This document shows, in pieces, positions 1 through 7,400 of a DNA stretch of 17,823 nt. Within the stretch, counting starts at the first letter, position 1, and the number at the start of each line of letters is the position of its first letter. Source of the stretch: Akkermansia sp. (GTDB lineage Bacteria; Verrucomicrobiota; Verrucomicrobiia; Verrucomicrobiales; Akkermansiaceae); assembly GCA_020047775.1 (NCBI GenBank), contig JAIFNK010000023.1, positions 1 through 17,823 of the forward strand, written 5' to 3'. A model generated the notes under the pieces. That model searched no databases, was not told the origin of the DNA, and saw only the letters and a list, made by a program, of their open reading frames with translations. Position numbers and translations under genes: made by a program.

Positions 1-1033
1 CGGTGAGGAAGGAGCGATTCCGCTGGCTCGCGGCGAATACCACCGGCCCTTCGCCCAGTTTTGGAAACAACTTCGTTTGCCCGAAAAGGCGCTCTCCGGC
101 CTCGTCCGGACGATACAAACTCCACTGCTCCTGCTGGCCGTCCGCGCCGGTGACGATCACCGAGACGCCGCCGAAAAGGAAATCCAATTGCCGCGGTGCG
201 ACGCCGTCGAAGGGTTTGAAGGCCTGGCGCTTCGACACCCCGTCCGAGTCCGCGAGGAAATAGTCCACCTCGCCATTCGCGCAGCCGACGAGCACCATCG
301 CGCCGTTAGGCGACGCCTTCGCCAACACCGCCTCGGCGGTGAGCATGGCGGTCACGTCCACTTCCTCGACCAGCGAGAGTTTTCCCTTCCCCACCAGGCC
401 CTTTTTCATCCCGAGGCGCAGGATGGAAACCGACGAACCGGTGCTCTCGCCTCGTTTCGCCACGATCACCCGTCCCGCTCCGGAATCCCCGTAACTGACG
501 GCCGTGACCGGACCCGCGCCGTGGGCGAGAACGAACCACGGCTCTTCGAAAAGCGAGGGCACGACCTGTGATTTCCCGTCCGGAGTGAAGCTCCGCTCGT
601 AATTCACGAGAAACGACCCTACCCGGCCGTCGTCGAGCCCGAGGGCGACCCGCCGATGGACCGTGTCATAGGCCACGGCGGTGATTTTCAATCCCGCAAG
701 GCCGGGCAACGCCAGTTCCTTGCGTTCGCCGTTTTCCACCGCCACGAACACGACTTGATCGCCCCCGGCATAGAAAAACGGCATTTCGCCCCATTCATCG
801 ACGCCGAGCACCGCAGGCACCACCGCCGGAGCGACTTGACCTGCGGGCTCCACGGCCGCCGATTTGAACAACGGCACGACTTCCTTGCCGATGAAGTAAA
901 AGATCCCGAAGACTGCGATGATCACGCTGATGCCTCCGAACCGGATCGCCCCGCCCATGAAGCGGTCGAACCACAAAGTGGCTCGTGAGACTTCGAAGCG
1001 TTTGGGGTCTGGAGATTTAAAATGATCCGGCAT
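1..1033 (-). CDS. pstC: Phosphate ABC transporter permease PstC, long form (5' part only, runs off the window)
   Basis: This is the N-terminal 344 residues of an inner-membrane permease of the high-affinity phosphate importer. I see an open frame from ATG at 1033 to the left edge with no stop; an in-frame stop at 1049-1051 makes this ATG the first possible one. A cytoplasmic stretch is followed by one hydrophobic helix (about residues 34-48, ending FYFIGKEVVPLF). After it come about 290 residues of beta-rich, extracytoplasmic-looking sequence with GDDGR/GxxDG-like turns and repeated short strands. Long PstC proteins of some Gammaproteobacteria have this layout: first helix, beta-propeller-like periplasmic insert, then the permease core, which here lies outside the window. 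It begins 45 bp after pstS on the same strand, so it is probably co-transcribed. No clear Shine-Dalgarno is visible. The identity rests on the N-terminal pattern and the context. Confidence 0.8.
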   Translation of the reverse strand, partial: MPDHFKSPDPKRFEVSRATLWFDRFMGGAIRFGGISVIIAVFGIFYFIGKEVVPLFKSAAVEPAGQVAPAVVPAVLGVDEWGEMPFFYAGGDQVVFVAVENGERKELALPGLAGLKITAVAYDTVHRRVALGLDDGRVGSFLVNYERSFTPDGKSQVVPSLFEEPWFVLAHGAGPVTAVSYGDSGAGRVIVAKRGESTGSSVSILRLGMKKGLVGKGKLSLVEEVDVTAMLTAEAVLAKASPNGAMVLVGCANGEVDYFLADSDGVSKRQAFKPFDGVAPRQLDFLFGGVSVIVTGADGQQEQWSLYRPDEAGERLFGQTKLFPKLGEGPVVFAASQRNRSFLT

Positions 1034-1078
1034 CAGCGAGGGTCGAAGTCAGGCGCGCCAACAGAAGTTAAATCCGAA

Positions 1079-2038
1079 TCACTTGGCAAGCGATTCGACG
1101 ACTTCCGCCGCGACTTCCGCCGGCATCGGGAAATAACCGTCCTTTTCGACGATCGTCTGACCTTCCTTGGCGAGCACGAACTTGAGGAACTCCAGCGTGA
1201 GCTTATCCAGCGGCTGGCCCGGCTTTTTGTTCACGTAAACCACGAGGAAGCGGGCGAGCGGATAATTTCCGTCAAGCGCGTTGGCGTAGTTGGCATCGTA
1301 GAATTTCCCGTCGTCGCCGGCGATTGGCAGGGCACGCACGCCCGAGGTTTTGTAACCGATGCCTGAATAACCGATGGCGTAGGGATCCGCGCCGATGCCT
1401 TGGACGACGGCGGACGAGCCTGGCTGCTCTTTCACCGTGGGCTTGAAGTCACCCTTGGAGAGTGCGTGCTCTTGGAAAAACCCGTAAGTGCCGGAGGCGG
1501 AATTCCGTCCGAAGAGCGATATCGCACGGCCCTTCCAAGCGTCGAGGCCGAGCTGGCCCCAGTCGCTGATGTCCTCGCCGCCCTTTTTGCGGGTCTTCGA
1601 GAAAATCGCGTCCACTTGCTTCATCGTCGCGCCCTTGAGCGGATTATCCTTCTGCACGAAGACGGCGAGCGCGTCGATGGCCACCTTCACTTCGGTCGGC
1701 TTGTAACCGTATTTTTTCTCGAAAGCGTCGATTTCCTCGGCCTTCATCAGGCGGCTCATCGGTCCGAGCTGGGCGGTGCCCTCGATCAAGGCCGGCGGCG
1801 CGGTCGAGGAGCCTTTGCCCTCGATCTGCACGTTCACGTTCGGATACGCCTTCTTGAATCCTTCCGCCCACAGGGTCATCAGGTTGTTCAGGGTGTCCGA
1901 GCCGATGGAGTTCAAATTCCCGGAAACTCCGCTGATCGCCTTGTAGGCAGGCAGCGCCGGATCAATGTGGGATTCTTCAGCGAAAGTGGCAGAGACCAAG
2001 CCTAACACGAGTAGAAGCGAGTTGGTAGTAATTTTCAT
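1079..2038 (-). CDS. pstS: Phosphate-binding periplasmic protein PstS
   Basis: A 319-residue solute-binding protein that would capture inorganic phosphate in the periplasm and hand it to PstC/PstA. Residues 1-20 form a signal peptide ending SATFA, with mature sequence starting EESH. Family hallmarks are visible: GSDTLNN near residue 46, the [11 protein letters not shown] loop near 74, LGPMSR, and [12 protein letters not shown] near 177. The serines and threonines of these loops bind phosphate in PstS. Length is normal for the family. It lies between the phosphate porin (upstream) and pstC (45 bp downstream). A perfect 18-bp palindrome sits 69-86 bp upstream of the ATG and is a candidate operator. 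No Shine-Dalgarno is evident, which is common in this phylum. Assignment is firm from sequence and context. Confidence 0.95.
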   Translation of the reverse strand: MKITTNSLLLVLGLVSATFAEESHIDPALPAYKAISGVSGNLNSIGSDTLNNLMTLWAEGFKKAYPNVNVQIEGKGSSTAPPALIEGTAQLGPMSRLMKAEEIDAFEKKYGYKPTEVKVAIDALAVFVQKDNPLKGATMKQVDAIFSKTRKKGGEDISDWGQLGLDAWKGRAISLFGRNSASGTYGFFQEHALSKGDFKPTVKEQPGSSAVVQGIGADPYAIGYSGIGYKTSGVRALPIAGDDGKFYDANYANALDGNYPLARFLVVYVNKKPGQPLDKLTLEFLKFVLAKEGQTIVEKDGYFPMPAEVAAEVVESLAK

Positions 2039-2106
2039 AGGTTAATGGGGTCGATGTTTTTCAAATGGAGAGGGTCATTTCGAACGGGCCCGCACGACAT
2101 CCGATA

Positions 2107-2124
2107 TGTGACGATCTCGTCACA
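2107..2124. promoter_or_regulatory. Perfect 18-bp palindrome upstream of pstS, candidate operator
   Basis: TGTGACGA, two bases, then TCGTCACA: a perfect inverted repeat 69-86 bp upstream of the pstS start codon. The same 8-2-8 layout recurs at 3275-3292 and, degenerate, at 3419-3436, all within the phosphate gene cluster. The TGTGA and TCACA ends resemble CRP half-sites, but they are 8 bases apart instead of 6. The binding protein is unknown; a two-fold symmetric regulator is inferred. Confidence 0.5.
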
Positions 2125-2148
2125 CGGCGCGTCCGGGGCCCGGGGGGA

Positions 2149-3321
2149 TTACCAGCTGAGGCGAAGTCCGGTGGTCCAGGCAAGACCGTCGAAGTCGCCG
2201 CCGTCGTTGGCGTCATCACGCATCGAGGCGTATTGGAGACCGGTCTGCACCTTGAGCTTGTGGCCGTAGATGTAGTAGTTCAGGCCGAGATAAACCTCCT
2301 GAAATTGGTCGCCCTTGTTGCCGCGCATCGGCTCGGTTTCATAGCGGCCGAAGCGAACGCCGTTGTCCCCGTCGCTCTCGATGAAGGTGTAGCGGAAGAC
2401 GGCCTGGAGCTTGTCGGTAATGTTGTAATAAGGCATCACGGACATTCCCCAAGTGCTCTGCTGGCTGCCGAATCCATCGCCGGCGGAAAGATCACCGCGG
2501 ACGCCGAAAGCGTCCTTTTCATAGGAGAAATTAAGCGAAACCAGGCTGCCGAACGAGCGGTTGGTGAACAACGACGGACTCGACGGAGTGTCTTCGTTGT
2601 AGACATAGTCGAGCGCCAGCGTGGCCTCTTTCGCGTCCATCATTCCGGAAAAATCATAGCCCACGGACGCGAGCCACGAGGTGCCGGCATTGAAGTTTCC
2701 GAACTCGCCGTCTTCCTCACCCTGCGTGAAAACCCCGGCGGTGTAGAGCCAATTGTCCTTCTTCCCGCCGACGCTGATGCCCGGAAGGTACTCGTTCGTG
2801 AACCAAAAATTGTTCGTAAGGTTGCTGCGGTCGATCGCCAACAGTTCCTTGGAGGACGTTTTCCCATCAAGCGTGAATCCCATCCCGTGCTTGCCGATCT
2901 TGATGCCAAACTCGTCGCAAGGCTCCCAAGCGATGTAGGCATCGGTCAGACGTTGATAGAGCGGATCCTGATCCGGATCGAAATCCGCCTCAATGTGGGC
3001 GGTGAAATCCTTGAAAAAAGTGGCCTTGAAACCGGCGCGCAGGCGGCGGGTGTTGAATTCATCGTAATCCAGATCATCGTCGATGGTCCCGGACTTGGGG
3101 GGCGCACCCTCGCCGTCGATCAGCGCGTAGTCGAACTGGGCGCGGCCGGTGAAGGCGAGTTTCTGAATGTAGGGATTCGAGGAATCCTTGTAGAGCACGG
3201 CGGCATCGAACAGGGATTTGAAGGCATCCGGCGAGCTGCCCGCCTCTTCGGCGCGGGTGATGGCCATTAGGCAAAGTGACGACATCGTCACTGATGCGGC
3301 GATTCGGGTATTCTTGTGCAT
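2149..3321 (-). CDS. Phosphate-selective porin, OprP/OprO family
   Basis: A 390-residue outer-membrane beta-barrel that would let phosphate or polyphosphate cross the outer membrane. Residues 1-24 form a signal peptide (basic start, hydrophobic core, ITRA before EEAGS). The mature part has alternating amphipathic strands rich in Tyr, Phe and Asp, such as AQFDYALIDGEG, AHIEADFDPDQDPLY and GVFTQGEEDGEFGNF. The chain ends in an aromatic residue (LRLSW), as barrel proteins do. Residues around 80-130 (RRLRAGFKATFFKDFTAHIE, DAYIAW) are typical of the Porin_O_P family. It precedes pstS on the same strand by 110 bp, which supports phosphate as the substrate. A cluster of TGTCAC elements lies 60-125 bp upstream. 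The start is an ATG with no visible Shine-Dalgarno. Family assignment is strong; substrate is inferred from context. Confidence 0.9.
   Translation of the reverse strand: MHKNTRIAASVTMSSLCLMAITRAEEAGSSPDAFKSLFDAAVLYKDSSNPYIQKLAFTGRAQFDYALIDGEGAPPKSGTIDDDLDYDEFNTRRLRAGFKATFFKDFTAHIEADFDPDQDPLYQRLTDAYIAWEPCDEFGIKIGKHGMGFTLDGKTSSKELLAIDRSNLTNNFWFTNEYLPGISVGGKKDNWLYTAGVFTQGEEDGEFGNFNAGTSWLASVGYDFSGMMDAKEATLALDYVYNEDTPSSPSLFTNRSFGSLVSLNFSYEKDAFGVRGDLSAGDGFGSQQSTWGMSVMPYYNITDKLQAVFRYTFIESDGDNGVRFGRYETEPMRGNKGDQFQEVYLGLNYYIYGHKLKVQTGLQYASMRDDANDGGDFDGLAWTTGLRLSW
3275..3292. promoter_or_regulatory. Second 8-2-8 palindrome, inside the first porin codons
   Basis: AGTGACGA, two bases, TCGTCACT: a perfect inverted repeat with the same architecture and the same inner seven bases per arm as the pstS-upstream palindrome. 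It overlaps roughly codons 10-16 of the porin, in the signal-peptide region. It could be an intragenic operator or a chance result of signal-peptide codons; the match to the first copy favours a real site. Confidence 0.4.
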
Positions 3322-3380
3322 GTTTCTAAGAATGAGTGATTTGTGGGATATTTCGCATCACTTTGCGGACGCGATGTGAA

Positions 3381-3445
3381 GAAATTGTCACAATTCACCG
3401 ACCCGAATAGAACACTTGTGTGACGAAAATGTCACTTTTTGTCAC
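3381..3445. promoter_or_regulatory. TGTCAC-rich cluster upstream of the porin, possible Pho-box-like region
   Basis: The element TGTCAC occurs at 3386-3391, 3430-3435 and 3440-3445, the last two 10 bp apart. A 13-base odd palindrome (AATTGT-C-ACAATT) surrounds the first. A degenerate copy of the 8-2-8 palindrome covers 3419-3436 (5 of 8 bases pair). PhoB boxes are direct repeats of CTGTCAT-like units 11 bp apart, so this resembles but does not match the consensus. The position, 60-125 bp before the porin ATG, fits a promoter control region. Confidence 0.4.
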
Positions 3446-3507
3446 ATTCGGAAATTTTCGCCCTCGGGAAAGACCGCCGGTCGAGCGACTGGGGCTTCAG
3501 TTTTTGA

Positions 3508-3741
3508 AGCGTTCGAAATGAGATCGCCCGCTGGATTCCGGGGGGCTGGCAGGGCGCGCTGGCACTGCCGATGGTCGGGTGGCGCCCGAAATTGACGGTG
3601 GTTTGGGAAGTCGTCATCACCCTGAGCATGCTCGTTCTGACTTGGGGCATGTATAAATCCACGATCAAAGCCTTCAAGCTGCTCAAGGACATGGAAGCGA
3701 CGATGAAGGGGGATGTAATATGTCGGCTCGCTGATTTGTGA
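3508..3741 (+). pseudogene. Tail of an unrecognised membrane-protein ORF, probably a remnant
   Basis: A 77-codon open stretch following an in-frame TGA at 3505-3507. The only ATG that gives a longer product is at 3571 (56 residues). The translated end looks like real protein: a WIPGGWQGALALP segment, one convincing transmembrane helix (LTVVWEVVITLSMLVLTWGM), then a basic amphipathic tail (KSTIKAFKLLKDMEATMKGD). I do not recognise the family. The absence of a good start and the in-frame stop suggest the 3' remnant of a decayed gene. REP-like hairpins begin at the base after its stop codon, as they often do after gene ends. It is alternatively a small single-pass membrane protein starting at 3571. 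Confidence 0.3.
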
Positions 3742-3758
3742 ATTTCGCGGAGCGAAAT
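3742..3758. repeat. Small perfect hairpin beside the REP-like element
   Basis: ATTTCGC, loop GGA, GCGAAAT: a perfect 7-bp stem that starts one base after the stop codon of the upstream ORF remnant and abuts the larger inverted repeat. It is probably part of the same REP-type cluster. Confidence 0.5.
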
Positions 3759-4012
3759 GGAGCGCTGACTTCAGTCGGCCCGGCCAATGAATCGCACGAT
3801 CTGGCATAGAACGGGCCGGCTAAAGAGGCTGTCGGGAAATGGCAGGGACCGGTCTCCGCACCGGTCCTGCGAATGGGTGGCGAATGAATCCGCCCATGAA
3901 AGGCTCGGTAGTCTGCCCATGGACGGTCATTCACTACCCATTCGCGCGGACCGCCCGGAGGTCGATCCCTGCCTTCGGGGACTTTTCCGACAGCCTCTAA
4001 AGCCAGCGCTCC
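3759..4012. repeat. REP-like inverted repeat interrupted by a MITE
   Basis: The left arm is 3759-3782. The right arm is split: its first 13 bases are 3812-3824 and its last 11 are 4002-4012. When 3825-4001 (the MITE plus one TAAA copy) is removed, the two 24-base arms pair at 21 positions, with an inner GCCA/TGGC stem in the loop. The hairpin therefore predates the insertion. Conserved arm ends are GGAGCGCTG and CAGCGCTCC. Confidence 0.7.
3825..3997. mobile_element. 173-bp MITE-like element with terminal inverted repeats and TAAA target duplication
   Basis: The ends are GAGGCTGTCGG and CCGACAGCCTC, perfect inverted repeats of 11 bases. TAAA directly flanks both sides (3821-3824 and 3998-4001). 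Inside, the two halves pair over most of their length: GGCAGGGA near 3841 pairs with TCCCTGCC near 3965, GCGAATGGGT near 3870 with ACCCATTCGC near 3936, and CATG with CATG around a loop near 3900-3918. A local stem, GGACCGG/CCGGTCC, lies at 3846-3867. No coding capacity is visible. The ends are of a type seen in insertion sequences, so a transposase elsewhere in the genome probably moved it. Confidence 0.75.
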
Positions 4013-4108
4013 GATTGAAAGTCATCTGTCATTTCCCAAATCATCATGCGCGTCAGTATGCAGCGAGCAGAGATGCTCCAGCCACGTCTATCGTTTCGCA
4101 GGTGCCTC

Positions 4109-4218
4109 GATGATCCCTTCCGCCGTTTCCTGCTTGAGGCGGAGCTGGCCGCAGGCGGCGTCGATGTCGTGGCCATTTTTTCGAGGCGCAGGTTCGCGGT
4201 GACGTCGGCGGTTTGCAG
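4109..4218 (-). pseudogene. Broken partial copy of the rlmN 3' end
   Basis: This segment matches 12051-12158, the end of the intact rlmN, with about eight substitutions and a 2-base insertion, including a 41-base identical run (4134-4174 region). On the minus strand one frame reads [14 protein letters not shown] and, after the +2 insertion, another reads [20 protein letters not shown]. The reading frame is thus broken inside the conserved C-terminal motif. It is only the last ~35 codons of the gene, so it cannot make an enzyme. It forms a direct repeat with the intact gene, bracketing the LRR gene and the toxin-antitoxin pair. Confidence 0.8.
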
Positions 4219-4404
4219 GCTGTCGCGGATGGCACAGCCATGGATGCCAGGTTTGAAACAAGCAAAATACGCGGAGTCTGCCGCGCGGCATGCGAAGCGA
4301 AGAATGCGATTCCCGGGTCAAATGCATCGGCGGTCGTAAGGTGTCGCATTCGCCATCAGACTGAGTCTCCCGATGAAGCGTATCCCTCATCCCCCATTCC
4401 AATT

Positions 4405-7400
4405 ATGAACGCCACTATTTGCGATCTTCAAGCGATTCCCTCTCGAAAAACCCCGGCTCATCAGCGTCTCCGGCTGGCCATCATTGCTTGGGTGCTGCCC
4501 CTGATGCTGCTGATATCGTCGGCGGTGCAAGCCGATCAATCCGGCGATTTTACGTTCACGTCCGATGGTACCTCGGTCACCATCACCGGATACACCGGGT
4601 CCGGGGGCGCGGTGATCATCCCCAGCACGATCAACGGCCTGCCGGTCACCAGTATCGGGACCAATGCGTTCTTTTTTATATCCAGTCTGACGAGCGTGAC
4701 GATTCCCGACAGTGTCACCAGCATTGGGCATCAGGCATTCTTTTTCTGCGACGGTTTGACGAGCGTGACGATTCCCGGCAGTGTCACAAGCATCGGTAGT
4801 GCCGCATTCGGTGCTTGCGGCGGCCTGATAAACATCGGCGTAGACCCTCTCAATGCTGCCTACAGCAGTTTGGGAGGGGTGCTTTTCAACAAGAGTCAGA
4901 CCACTCTGGATCAGTTTCCAGGAGGCAAGACCGGAAGTTACTCGATTCCCAACGGCGTTACTAAAATTGGGGAACTAGCGTTCTCCGATTGCAGCGGCCT
5001 GACCAGCGTAACGATTCCCGACAGCGTCCTCAGTATTGAAAATTATGTGTTCCATCGTTGTCTGAAGCTGACGAGTGTGTGGGTTCCCGGCAGTGTTACC
5101 AGCATTGGAAGTGCCGCATTCGGAGCTTGCAGCTCTCTGACAAACATTGGTGTGGACCCGCTCAATGCTGCCTATAGCAGTTTGGATGGAAGCTTGTTCG
5201 ACAAAAGCCAGACCAACCTCATGCAATGTCCTGCGGGCAAGACCGGAATCTACACCATCCCAAGCAGCGTCACAGGCATTAGGGACTGGGCGTTCATCTC
5301 CTGTAGCGGACTAACGGAGGTGTCGATTCCGAATACGGTTGTTGTTGTTGGGGATGGGGCGTTTTATGGCTGCACCGGACTGACGAGTGTGATAGTTCCC
5401 AGCAGCGTCACCAGTATCGGGAACGAGGCGTTTCATTCCTGCGCTGGGCTGACGAGTGTGATGATTCTCAATGGCGTCACCGGTATCGGGGACTCCGCGT
5501 TCGATTCCTGCACCGCTCTGACGAACGTGACAATTCCAGACAGCGTCACCAGCATCGGGGACTCCGCCTTCCATTACTGCACCGGACTGACGGGTGTGAC
5601 GATTCCCAACGGTGTCACCAGTATCGGGCAATCAACGTTTTCTGCCTGCCGCAGCCTGGCAAATGTGACGATTCCCGGCAATGTCACGAGCATCGGGACA
5701 TCTGCGTTCTCGGGTTGCACTAGCCTAACGAACGTGACGATTCCAGACAGCGTCACCAGCATGGGAGACTCCGCGTTTTCTGGCTGCACCGGACTGACGA
5801 GTTTGACGATTCCGAACAGCATAACCAGCATCGGGGACGGGGTGTTTGGCTATTGCTCCGGACTGACGAGCGTGACGATGCCCGACAGTGTCACGAGCAT
5901 CGGAGACTACGCGTTCGCTGACTGTGGCATTCTGACGAGTGTGACGATTCCGGACAGCGTTACCAGCATCGGTGACTATGCGTTTGCCATTCTTCACCCA
6001 TATTACGGCAGCGGGCTTTCCAGCGTGGTGATACCCAATAGTGTCAACAGCATCGGAAGGGCCGCATTTGGAAAATACAGCAGTCCGGTCATCGTTGTTC
6101 ATCCGCTCAATCCTTCCTTCAGCAGTGTCGATGGAGTTCTTTTCAACAAAAATCAAACCACACTGGTCCAGTTTCCAGCGGACTGGACGGGAAACTACGC
6201 AATTCCAGACAGCGTCACCAACATCGGCGACTCTGCATTCGAAAACCGCGAACGCCTGTCCGGCGTGACGATTCCGGACAGCGTCGCAACCATAGGGGAT
6301 TTGGCGTTCGCCGGCTGTTACGATCTGACCGGCGTTACAATTCCCAGCGGCGTCACCAGCGTCGGAGGTGGCGCCTTCGCCGGTTGCTGGGGACTGACCA
6401 GTATGACGATTCCCGATAGTGTCACCAGCATCGGGGGCTGGGCGTTCTCTGGTTGCTGGAGTCTTACCAGCGTGACGATTCCGAACAGCGTCACCAGCAT
6501 CGGAGAACGTATGTTTTCCGGGTGCAACGGCCTGACGAGTGTGACGATTCCCGATAGCGTCACCAGCATCGGAGACGAGGCTTTCGCTGATTGCTGGAGC
6601 CTGGGTAGAGTGATAATTCCCTCCTCGGTAACCCGCATTGGGGACGAAGCGTTCGCGATCCTTGATCCGATGCGCCGCGGAAGCGGGCTTTCCAGCGTAA
6701 CGATCCCCTCCTCGGTTACGAGCATCGGAAACCGAGCGTTCTCTGGGAGCGGTCTGATGAGCGTGACGATCCCCGATTCCGTGACTGCCATCGGGGAAAA
6801 TGTATTCTCAGAATGCATCCGGCTAACGAGTGTGACGATTCCCAATGGCGTCACCAGCATCGGACGTTGGGCCTTTCGCAGTTGCAGCGCACTGACCAGT
6901 GTGACAATTCCCTTCTCGGTGACCAGCATCGGGGAAGGGGCGTTCTCATCGAGCGGTCTGACGAGCGTGACAATTCCCTCCTCGGTGACCAGCATCGGGA
7001 GAGAGTTGTTCTTCCAATGCAGCGACCTGACCAGCGTGACGATTCCCGCCACGGTGACCAGCATCGGAGACGCGGCTTTCGGTGCGAGCGGCCTGACCAG
7101 TGTGACGATTCCCTCCTCAGTGACCAGCATCGGCGTCGCGGCGTTCGCCGAGAGCGGTCTGTTCAGCGTGACGATTCCCTCCTCGTTGATGGGTATCGGC
7201 TATAACGCATTTGGTGGGTGCCAAGAACTGAAAAACATTGCAGTGGACCCTCTCAATGTTGCCTACAGCAGTTTGGATGGGGTCCTCTTCAACAAGGCCC
7301 AGACCTCGTTCCTCCAGTTTCCTGCAGGCAAGAAGGGAAGCTATCAAATACCCAGCAGCGTCACCACCATTGGGGATTCCGCATTCAACTCTTGCAGTGG

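Noticed and set aside
2107..2124. Canonical CRP site
   Set aside because: The half-sites TGTGA and TCACA are present but are 8 bases apart, not 6, so a standard CRP site is not supported.
2065..3270. 401-codon plus-strand open frame opposite the porin
   Set aside because: The minus-strand frame has a signal peptide, barrel strands and an operon context; the plus frame has a Val/Glu/Arg-rich composition typical of antisense of a GC-rich gene.
4213..4404. Longer N-terminus of the LRR protein starting at ATG 4213
   Set aside because: It would read through the border of the rlmN fragment and put 64 unrelated residues before an otherwise good signal peptide.
6318..7130. Long minus-strand open frames within the LRR gene (repeated MLVT..GIVTLV pattern)
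   Set aside because: They mirror the 69-base repeat on the opposite strand; the apparent repeat protein is only the shadow of the real one.
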